DNA of 64,000 bases from Synchiropus splendidus (Eukaryota > Chordata > Actinopteri > Syngnathiformes > Callionymidae). The position numbers and the translations under genes were made by a program. The notes under the pieces were generated by a model. That model was not told where the DNA came from. It ran no database searches and saw nothing but the letters and a program-made list of their open reading frames with translations. The stretch is from positions 9,384,866 to 9,448,865 of the forward strand of contig NC_071343.1 in the NCBI RefSeq assembly GCF_027744825.2. Direction: 5' to 3'. Numbering within the stretch: position 1 is the first letter of the stretch; every line of letters starts with the position of its first letter. This document shows positions 23,701 through 34,499 of this stretch, one piece after another.

Positions 23701-24090
23701 TCTAGACGTGTGCAACTGAACTCAGAGGACTCCTGTGTAACTCTGAGAAGGGCAGGTGAAAACCATACCACGAAGAGCCCAGGTGAATAAATTACCCTGT
23801 TCGTTCGCCGTTTAACCACATCATTACGTGGTGCACAGTGAGCTGCGAGCGTGCTGGTAGGGCAGCAGTGTTCGAGGCTTGCCAATGGGCTGCTAACCCA
23901 GCCATGACACCGCTGCTCCTCATCAATCTTAATGAGTCCGGCGTTACCATGGGACTGAACAATGAGCCTCTCTAACACCCACGCACGCTGCGACCTGAGC
24001 AACACACGGACGTACGTGTGTTGTTGGTCAAGAAATGGCTCTTTAAAATCACATAACTCATATACATGTGTGGCACCCATCTAAGCCAGG
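23701..24090. promoter_or_regulatory. Candidate conserved non-coding region
   Basis: The sequence shifts to balanced composition with cores such as GGTGAATAAATTACCCTGTT and CATCAATCTTAATGAGTCCG and a near-palindromic ACGGACGTACGTGTGTTG. It contains no repeats. A 129-codon minus-strand frame covers it but has no recognisable domain. Judged by texture only. Confidence 0.3.
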
Positions 24091-25130
24091 GTGCTGTGCA
24101 GACTCAATATTGCAGGGGGGCTATATTTAAGCAGATGTTTAAGCAGGAAAACGTGGCTTACCTTTTGAGTTTATGTAAATTTATGCCTTATTAAAAAGTC
24201 TGTACAGGAATGTTTTGTTTCCAAAGTTTTGTGAAAATCCAACTTCCTTCATTTCCCTCCTACACTGACACAGATTTTGTGGGGTTTTTTTTTTTCTACC
24301 CAACACCGCTGAATTTAACTCAAGCATTTTGTTTTCTTCCATTAGTTTGCATAGAGTTCAGAATGATAAACATCACTAATTTCAGAAAAGCACTCAGGGA
24401 GTGCAGACAAGCCTGGAATGAACAATAAATGAATCATTCAACCACATATGAATCAGTCTCCTCTTACACATCGTACTTCCACTCAACATTTACTTTACTT
24501 ACATTTATTTGCTTTACATTTCATTGCTTTCGATGCATAACATAAAATGTTATGGCGATAGAAGCCGAAGAAGTCGACCAATTCGACCAACAAAAGATTC
24601 CTTGATCCATAAGGGACTACAAAAACCTTCCAAAACATAATGTAACTCCCAACAACATGTCCTTAGAGTCATTTAAATCTGTCTGAGAGATTTTGCGAGC
24701 AGACAGTGTGGAAAACAATCTCCTTGGCTGAGGTAGCAGTAGACAATGAGAGGATTTTTCCTTTTTTTTTTTCAGTCACTACATTAATTGTAACCATCGA
24801 CACAAAGTTTACTGTCTAAGTAGGTTGTGTACTGCGTTTCCGCCCCCCACCATTATCCCAATCAGGTTTTTTTTTCTTTTTTTTTATGAAATGTATTTAA
24901 ATTTGGAGGAATGATAGGCAAAGGGAGCTTATATGATGCAAAATATCTTGTTTTCTCTATTTCAGAGTGGCAAACGAAAACAAAACAATAGCTTGTACTG
25001 TTTGATTTTGTGTTTTTTTTGTGTAATTTATTATCATCATCATAATATATATTATTTCAAAAGTGTGGACTGAACTGATGATGTCACAGAAGTGCCCTAG
25101 GAGTAGGTTTAAACAACCCCTCCTCTCCCC
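24091..25130. other. Single-copy DNA with T-runs
   Basis: T-runs occur at about 24280-24294, 24761-24772 and 24867-24884. No gene, RNA or repeat family is recognised. Confidence 0.45.
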
Positions 25131-25133
25131 GAT

Positions 25134-25549
25134 GGCGTAATATAATGATGTTGGAAAAGTGGACTTTTACGTCCTTTACTGACGCCGAAGGCTTCAGCCT
25201 ATGCATGTTGATAGATGGGTGTTTCAATGCTTTGAAAAGTGTTTTACTTCAGTTGCTATTGTAGCTCCTTACGTGGCTCTCCTCCTTCATGCGGACAGGA
25301 AGTCACAGCGACTGAAACGTGCGGCTGTTTGAGGAGCTACAAAGAGCAAAAAAAGGAGCGCCACCCCATGGCTTACCTAACCCCAACCTCGGTCTGTCTT
25401 CTGCAAGACGCACTGCCCACGGCATCAGAATATGCCACAAAAAGCGCTTGAATTGAAAACCGAATGAGTCAACATGCAACGTTGAAGGCTGCCTTCGGAG
25501 TCAATATAGGACACAAAAGTCCACTTTCCCAACACCAATATATGAAGCC
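25134..25549. mobile_element. Long-TIR fold-back element, family FB-A, copy 2 (most complete)
   Basis: The left arm (25134-25245) has GGCGTAATATAATGATGTTG, GGAAAAGTGGACTTTTACGT and TGACGCCGAAGG. The right arm (25445-25549), read on the minus strand, has TGGCTTCATATATTGGTGTT, GGGAAAGTGGACTTTTGTGT, CTCCGAAGGCAGCC and GTTGCATGTTGACTCATT. The arms are therefore imperfect inverted copies of more than 100 bp around a centre of about 200 bp. The centre holds no coding frame with recognisable content. The family also occurs at 14882 and 37766. Confidence 0.8.
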
Positions 25550-25550
25550 A

Positions 25551-27860
25551 TGTGAGTGAGGGTGTGTCGGTCTAACGTGTGATCTTTCAAAAGAGCTTCC
25601 TGCTTTGAACAAGGATTAAAATTGCAGTTCTGGTGGACTTCCAAGGAGGCGACCATCTTGAAATCTGTTCAGTCAAGAGAGTGTGCTTCTTTACTGATGG
25701 GCCAAATTTCGCCTTTTTCCACCAAGCCTCTCAAAACAAGTCTCATTTTTTCGACTGCAAATGCAGCAGCCGTGGTTAGTCTGGTGTCAACGCCTCTGCT
25801 GTACGACCTCCCGATAACTTCACCACTGACACGCAGCACAGACGAAAACAAAGGCCTTGCTGTCGCTGTAACATGTCCTTGGAACAGATTGCCCTCAACA
25901 GCAGCAGGTTGACATTGTTCAGCACCAAATGCGAACAAATTAAATGAGGCAATTAAAGAGGGAATAAGCCAGCGTTGATAATTGCAACCTGATATGCCAG
26001 CAGCCATCATAATGAAGAAGCCATTTAGCTTGGCTGGCTGTAAACAGGCGGAAGTGCGTGTCTGTGCATAGGACAACATGTAGCACTTCAGATCTAATTT
26101 CGAAGCAATAATATCAGAGGACTTTTAGACAGTCGCCGCGGCTCATGCGATAAAGAAATAGCCTGGTAGAGACAGTCTGACTAAGACACAGATCCACACA
26201 GAGAGGCCGGAAAAAAAGTGAGAAGGTGAAAGTCAGTCTGCCAGAAAATTGAGACGGTCAGACATTTTCAACTCCCCCTCATCCCTCTGGGTTTATGGGC
26301 CGTGAAGACTAGTGTCATTGGGGCTGAGCAGAGAGCGGAGTTAACAGGGACTGTCCTCGTCCCGCCACCGCATACAATATTCCTCTTCATCATGAGCCAA
26401 CCTTCAAGATATCAGGGCAGAGCGCACCACACTCAACACCAGGAGGAAGAGTAGAACATTTCAACAACATCAAAATGATGTTTTGTCGCGGTTAAAGCAT
26501 CAAAAATTCCAAAACGGAAGAGAGAAAATGGCACATTTTCTGCTTTAAAATGTCTAAATAACATAAAAAGAAAACACATTTATTGTAATATAGATGCAGT
26601 TTAGTACAGTTATGACAGGATTAAAGTCCAGCACGGAATGATGCGGCGTAATGGAATGTTTGTGTTATCTTTACGACCGAAACACCAGGGTGTGCTTGAG
26701 CTCAATCTGTGGATAAGTCATTGACAATGTGCTAAAAAAAAATGACTCATCCTGTTTGATTTCTCCTGCAGACGTTAATGCGTTTCCATGAAGTGACTCA
26801 ATAATACATGTGACACATCAATTAGCGAGAGTAATGATGAAACAAAGCTTTGTGCATGACTACTTTAGCGTCATCGTTTGTCTTTCACTGGCCATTTCAG
26901 GTCCCGCTGTCTCATGACGGAGGGAGACTTAATTCATTGTGTTTCTAAAAGGGAAAAATCTATCGGATTCCAACACGGGATGATGGAGGGCTTCAATGAA
27001 ATGATCAGTTATTGACGCTGTCAAAATGCTCTCGTGATTCGTGTTGTGGATAGAATCAACAAAAAACAAAAAAAAAAAAGATTCAATTCAGTTAATTTGC
27101 GTTCTCATCTCACTATTCTCATTCCTCTTGTCCAGGCTCTTAGCTTCGAGTTGTCAAAGGGCATCCACGCACTTTACATGCAGCGTGGCAGACACTGCCA
27201 ATAATGTGCGGGACATATGTATCAGTCATATTAAAATCTACGTCATGCAAATTGGCATGAATAACCCAACTAATAATCCATAGTTGTTACTGTGGAAGGT
27301 ACAACGTTGCAGCATCCGTCGTGTTGAAGGCATTTCCGATATGATGCACATGACGCCGGGGGGAAAATGTCTGCCATTGCACCAACGTTTGGCTAATGCT
27401 GCATTTAAAAACTTGGCGCAGTCATGTGACACACCTGTGATTCTTGCACTCGTATTAGCAGTCCACAAGTCAAGGCAATGATTTGCTTATAAAAAGCACA
27501 AAGTGCCCACTAAGTCTACTGTCTCGATGGTACAAATCTGTACCACGTCAGTCTGAGTCTGAGGTAAAACTCTGAAGCAACCGTGGTTTACATAACCAAA
27601 TGAACAATGTGCCTTTGATCTTTTCCTGTCATTTTAACTATATCATGATGCTTGTCTAGAAGATGACAGGTATGGCCAGGGAGGATGATCACGGCAGGTT
27701 GAGGTGAAGAACCGATACTCATCAGTCCCATTTAATATTTTACCATAAACATGAGACCAACATAATCGCATTCACGGCCTCATTTCGGCGCCTACAAATA
27801 GTGGTGATAGTAAATTAGAAAGGAAGAGAGAAGGAAGTGTGCAGCTAGTGTGTAGCATGA
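25551..27860. promoter_or_regulatory. Repeat-free stretch with candidate regulatory blocks
   Basis: Two blocks stand out. About 25900-26080 contains AACAAATTAAATGAGGCAAT and ATAATTGCAACCTGATATGC. About 26740-26960 contains TAATGCGTTTCCATGAAGTG and AATTAGCGAGAGTAATGATG. Both resemble conserved enhancer sequence with homeodomain-type cores. A 136-codon minus-strand frame at 25669-26079 has no recognised domain. An A-run lies at 27060-27080. The rest is unremarkable. Confidence 0.3.
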
Positions 27861-28149
27861 TGTTGAAAGAGAAAGAGACCCTTCTCACCCTGGACATAGA
27901 CTGTTTGTTCCTCTTCCCTCTGGCAGGAGGCTACGGTCCATCCAGACCAGAACCTCCCGTCACAGGAACAGCTTCTTTCCCTCGGCCGTTAGACTGTTAA
28001 ATTCATGAACAGCCTTTTTGTAATGTTATTTTATTTATTTTATTTTATTTGTTTTTTTGTTGCACTTTATTCCAAGGCACTTTCCTAGTCAGTGGGCTCC
28101 CTACTGACCATGGCAATAAATTTGATTCTGATTCTGATTCTGATTCTGA
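27861..28149 (+). pseudogene. 5'-truncated Rex1/L2-type LINE: C-terminal ORF2 relic, 3' UTR and GATTCT tail
   Basis: From 27861 to the stop at 28006-28008 one frame reads ERERDPSHPGHRLFVPLPSG and continues RRLRSIQTRTSRHRNSFFPS then AVRLLNS. This is the C-terminal end of the polyprotein of fish CR1/L2/Rex1-type non-LTR retrotransposons. A UTR of about 140 bp with a TTTTA-rich stretch follows, then GCACTTTATTCCAAGGCACT, CTGACCATGGCAATAAATTT and a (GATTCT)n tail ending at 28149. The insertion is severely 5' truncated, as is usual for LINEs, and the reverse-transcriptase core is absent. The clade assignment is from memory of the family. Confidence 0.85.
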
Positions 28150-30966
28150 AAATAAACTGCACCCAGAAAAACGAAGTAGTATAGAACTTGAAGATGCACA
28201 GACAACACTACATACACACTCGAGGATTTTTGTTCCCTAGCTATATATATTTTTTTATAAGATGCATGTTTATGTTACGAGAGAGTAGTGAATAGTTGTA
28301 AAATTCGACACTCCACATTTTGTACGTCATTTTGTTTTGTAAAAATGTGTTTATTAAAACTGATGTCAAAGGGTTTCCAGTTTGGTGAACCAAAAATAGC
28401 AACCTTGAATTCAAGGTGCTAACTCCATTATCACAGCCCCTCTGCAGTAAACGGCTTAGCCTTGAAGGCCCACTTTTAAGGATAGCATTTCCACACACTC
28501 TCCGTCCCTGACACCGGGGGGATCCAAGATGCCTGCGTTCCACCAACCGCTTTGCTGTTCCGCTATTTATCTGTTTGTAATTGTTTCCTTTCTCTTGCTG
28601 GGACAAATGGAATTCAATCAGAGCTACATCGGGATGACAGGGTCGAGGCCCGGCTCACTAGTTGAGCATTTATTTTTCAATTGTGTCAAAAATTGGGAAT
28701 GAGAAGTTGCTGGGCCTGGAGATCAGCTTTTTACCGAGTGATTCCCCAAAAATGAAGACAAATGTGTGAGTACGGCCAGTGAGCGCAAATGCATTTCACT
28801 TGTGCACACAAGTCCAAACCCATAGAGAAGCTCAACACTTGATGTACCAAACGCAGGAAGTGTTTCCTCCGCGTTAAATTAGGAGAGTGAATAACAGAGC
28901 ACAGATGAAATTGTGTTTGATTGAGCATGGCACGGTTCTTAAAGATGAACTGAAATAGGGAAGTTCCTCTGAAGAATCGTCTCTATTTGACCTCTATTAA
29001 GAACACTGGGGGTAGCTGAGTGTGAAATGAGCAGCAAGTGTGCACTTGCAAATGTGTCTAAATGTTTAGTGGGGGGAAGGGTCTGAGAGGGCCTGCGGGC
29101 AATATCAGTCAAATACGCCACAATTCCCTAAACTTGATAAAGGGTCTTAATACCAGCTAGGTGATTAATAATTCAAGAATTAAAACAATAACTTTAGGGG
29201 TTGTTTTTCACTTTATATTGGGGAAACAAAGTTTAATATGTGGCCGTGTGTTGTTGCTTTGATTCCCTGTCACCGCAGTTATATGCTTGTAAACACATTC
29301 CTTGTGAATATAGATTTATTTTCACGAAAATATTATTTCAAGTTTTCAAAGGTCCAACAACTGCTCAGCAAATTTCTAGTTATTAGCGTCGAAGTGTCCC
29401 ATTTTGTCCCAACATCTCATCCTTTTCCTACGTTTTTGTCTTCTGTCCTTTGATAGTTCCCATCCAAAAACCATCGTTTTTATTTATTTATTAACTAAAC
29501 TAAACGTCAATGGTGAATAGGAAAGATTGACAGAGTTCACCTAAGCTGGACGTTTCATTTTGTACTCGGTTAAAGTGACAGTTTTTCATTAAGTTTATTG
29601 TACTTGGTCTAAAAATAACTATTGAACCATGAATTCTGTCAAGCAATACCACTCACCATCTCAACAAGACAAGACAAACATGACAACATGAAGATATCAT
29701 GTTCATTCTGATAGAAATGTGTCATTGTGAGTGAGAGTCTGAATGTTTAAAGCGACATGACCTTTACTAAGTGGGTAACACAGGAAGCTCAACCTACTGA
29801 CCTTTTGAATCGATCAAGCTAACCTATACGACACAGCGCTGTTCCTCACTAAACCAACACACAGAGCCGTCGTAATTATGTGTAAAATAATCCTCAGGTC
29901 ATTTGAGTAATGAAATGATTGTCATGACATTTATTTCTGATGTGTTTTCTCCTGACATCAAAGTGTTTAATATTTGCAGAACCACTCTGTACATTTGTAA
30001 ATGGCTGCCCTTCTTCCTCAGCGCTTCACAGAACACGCTATTCAGTCCAAATGAAACCAGCTCAAGCTTTTTTTTTATTCAAAACAAAAGGCCACACTAG
30101 CCACCAATTATTAGAACATAGTTTTACAAAATGTTCAAAAACACACAAGCAAAATACAACAGACAGGAAATAGTCTGACTCAAACTAAACTCCTTTCAGA
30201 CCCTTTCAACTGTTACATAAAATGAAACCACATTACAGGTATAACTCCAAACAGATTCACAAGGGACTAAACAGATCAAAGAATTTTACCAAAAAGTCAC
30301 GTCACAATCGGATGAAGCCAAAGTCATTGGGGCTGGAGGGAGAGCGCTGGTAGCAGGAGATGTTTAAAAACTCCTGTCCTCCAATCAAGCACAGTGGACA
30401 CCTCCGCCCCGGATGCTTCCAGGAACCAGTCATGTCCACTCTTCTAACACCGAGCAGCAAAAATAGAAAAGGAATGATACAATGCTAAATAAAAATGCAA
30501 AAAACAAAGAAAAATAAAAGTTACAGATCAAAACAATGGGGTCGTAACAATGGAGGTGCCGCAAACTGCGACCGATTTTCGGGGTCCAGCGTGCACTTTG
30601 TGTTTCCAACGTTGCATCCAAAGATCATGAGAGAGAAGATGAAGCAGACAGTAGGAGGAACTGAGTGACAATAGAGCTACAGACATGGTAAATCACCACC
30701 ATGTTCCTCTCTTTCTCTCCACGTGTCCAAACCATCTGAGTCCCTTTCTCTGTCCCCAAACTTACCTGTAAGCGCTGTCTCTATGATAAACTCATTCCTA
30801 AACTATGTATTATATTATATTATAACTATCTAATCTCTTTATGAATGTAAAACATTGTTTTTTTTTATATATTATTAATGTCCAATACTGTCATCATGAC
30901 AAAGCAAATGCAAAATTTTGATCATGTTCCATCCATCTTTATAAAATATCTCTGAGACAATACATA
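28150..30966. other. Single-copy DNA, nothing recognised
   Basis: Opposite-strand short frames are present, the longest a 121-codon minus-strand frame at 28241-28606 with no motif. No RNA gene or repeat family is recognised. A T-run lies at 30069-30078. Confidence 0.4.
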
Positions 30967-31041
30967 ATGTCATGGTCAGTGCGGGTCCCACCAAAAAATA
31001 AAATAAAATAAAATAAACAACAAAGGCTGCTCACGAATTCA
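30967..31041 (-). mobile_element. 3' tail of the Rex1/L2-type LINE, antisense
   Basis: Read on the minus strand, the stretch runs ATTCGTGAGCAGCCTTTGTT, a TTTTA array, GGTGGGACCCGCACTGACCA and TGACATT. The order matches the 3' end at 27996-28123 (ATTCATGAACAGCC, TTTTA-rich, GTGGGCTCCCTACTGACCAT), with the intervening CACTTTATTCC lost. The AAATA array at 30998-31018 is part of this copy. Confidence 0.7.
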
Positions 31042-31045
31042 ATCA

Positions 31046-33060
31046 TGAATATCATTAGATCTTACAAAAAAAAAAAGAAAATATATCCCTACAGCAAGAT
31101 GACTCATAAAAGCAAAAGAAAACAGGGCCTAAATCTCAACCCTTTACTGTCTGACTGCGACAATAAAGCGGAGAGGTTTAGAGGTTTATCAGTGTGTTAC
31201 AGGCGTTTCTTTCTTCATCTGCACCATTATGGGCAGTTAGCATAAATACTGAAGTCACTGTAGGCACTAAACGGACTCTGTTTGAGATTTAAGAGGCCCA
31301 CACCGAGCGTCTCTGGCAACTGGCACGCTGACAGAACTCAAGACAGCAGAATGAATCACTCAGGATGCTGCCTGTGAGTGATATACCTTTGTACGCACTG
31401 GTTCATTTGAGAAACCGCATGCAAACTCAGAGAAACCGTGCAGTCATTTGTTGTGACAGGAAACAAGTGAGGTACGTTGGGTAAATACTTTTCATTTGCA
31501 CGAGAAACAGAGACACTAAAACACACGTCAAAGTTACGACTTCACCAGTTTTTGTGGCCAACTCCCCTCACCGACATTTACACATGAAATAATTAACATG
31601 ATGTGATGAAATCCCTGCGTCCCGACTTGTAACACTGAACTCATCATTACGGTCCAGTGGCATCTTGTTTTGAGTTGCATTTATGAGTCATTCTAAGGGC
31701 AACCATGGTGAGTGTTTAGAAAACCCCTTCAATGACATGAAAGTGCAGGCAGTTATTAGAGACACACATTTGGATTCTTTGGTTTCGGGCGAAACCTGGC
31801 AGTAAAATCAAAAATCTCTGAATCTATAAATGCTCTGTGGATTCTGGAAGGTTGTCTCAGTTTCAGAGTCAAATGTTCTCCGCCCTCGATTATCCACTTT
31901 ATATTAAATTCATGAGCTGAACAAACTCTTGCAAATGCCTGTGGTTCACTGGTATAAAGAGCATAAAAAGGGCCCGTACTTCACTCTCCACAGCAATATC
32001 TAACAGGAGGTCCAAAGCTTGGGACGGAATGATAGTCCTGGTTTGACGTTATCATCGGGCACCACCAAAACACCCCATCAAGGAGCTGTCCAAAAAAATG
32101 CCCCAGTCACCGATGTTGTGGCCTCTCAGTGGGAAGGCGCAACAGTTCTACTCTGAGCCTCTTCAAGATGACTGAGCTCTTCAACCTCTCTCGAAGGGAG
32201 GGTCCAAAGAGTCTCTTCTTTCACCCCCAACAAAAATCCTGTCCCAGCCACAGGCCGACGTACATTTCTATATATTCAGGGATCAATAAATGGCAGTCCT
32301 TGAACAGGAGTCTGAGCAGTGAAACACAAGTTCCACAAGCTCATTCCCAGAATAGATAAAACATCAAAACATTTCCAATCTCTATGAAATGCTAGAAAGC
32401 CTAATTCCTACACCTACATCTAAATCTTTGTGAGCGATGACATCATCATGCAAAGGAAGTGCTCTTTTTGTTGTTTAAATTCAAGCCAACTCCAGTGTAT
32501 TTAAAGCCCTTCTGGCCCCCAATAACTTGAGTTTGATGTGAGGCTGAAAGGTTTAGAAGCAGAGGGTGGAGCATGTCAGGTTGAGCACCATTCAGAATTT
32601 TCCACTTCAAAACTTTTATTTTCTTTTTAAAGCGCCCAGCCATTGTTGCTGTTTTACTGAAAGTCCCGATCACCAGTAGGGGGCAAACAAGATTGATATG
32701 AATAAAGCTTCTGAGATCACAGAATTTATCATATTAGAACATAAAAAAATGCATAAATAATACTTTAAATATTGAAATAAATGTCACACTGATATGTATG
32801 TTTCACACAGTATATATGAAGCAACAATAAATATGGGCCCATTCACCGCCATAAGGAATCGAACCAGACAGTCCTGACAGACAGAGTGGAGCAGAACAAT
32901 GTAAAGAGTCCTGAGAAGGAGCAAGATGAAGATGGGGTGAAACGGCATGAAGAGCAATTGGAAGAATATTAAACATTGCATTAAAATTAATGCCTGCAAA
33001 AGGAGATATGTTGAGAGAAAGGACTTTTAAAGATCAAACTAAAACAAATGGAGTTTTAAA
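31046..33060. other. Single-copy DNA, nothing recognised
   Basis: Unique sequence with short unsupported frames. No gene, RNA or mobile element is recognised. Confidence 0.4.
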
Positions 33061-33840
33061 TAAACGTGTGGGATATAAAGAGAAGAGCCTTAAATTACCT
33101 CCACTCCCATCATCGGAAACCTAAATAATGCAGATCTCATTAAAGTCATGAGCCCTAAACTAAATAATCAATGCCAACATTTAATGCCGAAATCTGTCCG
33201 ACCTTCACCGTTTTATGAGCCGCCACATATCCATGATTAACGGCACTCATCGCGACCATCACAATACACAGCCTTCTGTCCATCAGCAGTAAGTTATCGT
33301 GGAAGTTTACTCTGCAAGGCAGAGTCAGGACATGTGTGTGCGGATGAAAAACGGTTTCAGTCGGTTCCCCCCTCCAGCCGAGCTCACGCGGCCTTGAGTG
33401 GAATTTAATCACCCACCGCTTCCCTTCATTAGAAATGTTTGCAGTGAGACCACGCCGCTGCTCTGGAGCAGTAAACACACCCCATTGGGAAGAATTGCTT
33501 TGACAAGATGAATCGGGGGGAGCAAATATGGCTTTGAGCACGGCGATGATGTTGAGAACTTCAAGGATGGACGTAAGAAATGGAGGATGAAGTGTAAGAA
33601 AACTGACGCGTCCACTTGTCAATAGCGTAAGACGTGGAAGTCCGATGCGGTTCATCTCCAAACTCCGAATAAAAACCTCCGGAATAAAAAACCAGGTCAC
33701 TTCTACTAATTAATTTATTATTCAAGGGGATCTCTATCCTTGAATAAGCAGCGAGGTTTGCATCTTCATGAGGCATCGGGGCTTCAATAAGCCAAGGAAT
33801 TATCTCCCCTCTCTTATAACTCCGAAAGTACACTTATAAA
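33061..33840. promoter_or_regulatory. Candidate conserved non-coding region carrying a 181-codon open frame
   Basis: The block is repeat-free with balanced composition and many AT cores, for example CTCATTAAAGTCATGAGCCC and TAATTAATTTATTATTCAAG. The minus strand is open for 181 codons (33700-33155), the longest non-repeat frame in the window. Its translation has no domain I recognise, and other frames overlap it (for example 33615-33409 and 33833-33561). No flanking splice pattern was identified. I favour an enhancer-like element with a fortuitous frame, but a lineage-specific gene or exon cannot be ruled out. Confidence 0.3.
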
Positions 33841-34208
33841 AAACTGCGACATGAAGGGACACTAGCAACAGTATTTCTCTGAACCAGCTACATGACAGAG
33901 CTGGACAAACAATACAGGAGCTTCAGGATGCTCTGGGCAGCATATGCTGTTATGAGCTCTATATATTAATATTATCTGATGGGCTTTCTACTGGGGGCAA
34001 CAGGCTTTAGACATAGGGTAAAAAACAACAACACAAACACGGTGTTATTACTCGCCAGATCCCCAAAGTTTATGACACTTTATTTTTTATTTAAAAATGA
34101 TATTTTTGATTCAAGCTATGTAGCTTTTCATCCTGACAAGTTAAGGGTCAGTAGTTCCTGTCCGCCTACATGCAACGCTGGGTCCAGAAATGAATCCAAA
34201 TGGTCCAT
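33841..34208. other. Single-copy DNA, nothing recognised
   Basis: Unique AT-rich sequence that ends at the retroposon tail beginning near 34209. Confidence 0.4.
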
Positions 34209-34348
34209 TGGTGTGAGTGATTGTTTGACTGTCAACCTATCCTGGGTCTACGCCACCTCTCAACCAATATCGCTGGGATTGGTTGCAGACCCCGGCGACC
34301 TATCGGGGCTCCCAGTAAATGGCAGGCAAGTGATGGATGGATGGCTGG
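34209..34348 (+). mobile_element. Retroposon 3' tail of the common fish GATGGATGG type
   Basis: The order GTGTGAGTGATTGTTTGACT, CCTGGGTCTACGCCACCTCT, CGCTGGGATTGGTTGCAGAC, CCCCGGCGACC and GTGATGGATGGATGG follows the well-known 3' region of abundant fish LINE/SINE retroposons. It is truncated at its 5' side and has no coding sequence. The GGAT repeats are the element's own tail. Confidence 0.75.
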
Positions 34349-34464
34349 TTTGTTGTGTCAGCTCCTTTTTGTGAATATTACTTCATTTTCCCTTAATAAG
34401 TGGTTGTAAATCGTTTGATTTGAGTTTTTATGAACTCCCCACCTTCTGAATTGTGAAACACTTA

Positions 34465-34499
34465 CTCGCGGTTTCTACACGTTAAGTAGAAACCGCGAG
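34465..34499. repeat. Perfect 14 bp inverted repeat, 7-base loop
   Basis: CTCGCGGTTTCTAC at 34465-34478 is followed after seven bases (ACGTTAA) by GTAGAAACCGCGAG at 34486-34499, its exact complement. It could form a GC-rich hairpin. No adjacent T-run or coding frame gives it an obvious role. Confidence 0.9.

Noticed and set aside
34170..34186. ACATGCAACGCTGG match to a fold-back FB-A arm
   Set aside because: Only about 14 bases match and the neighbouring arm sequence is absent; chance is likely.
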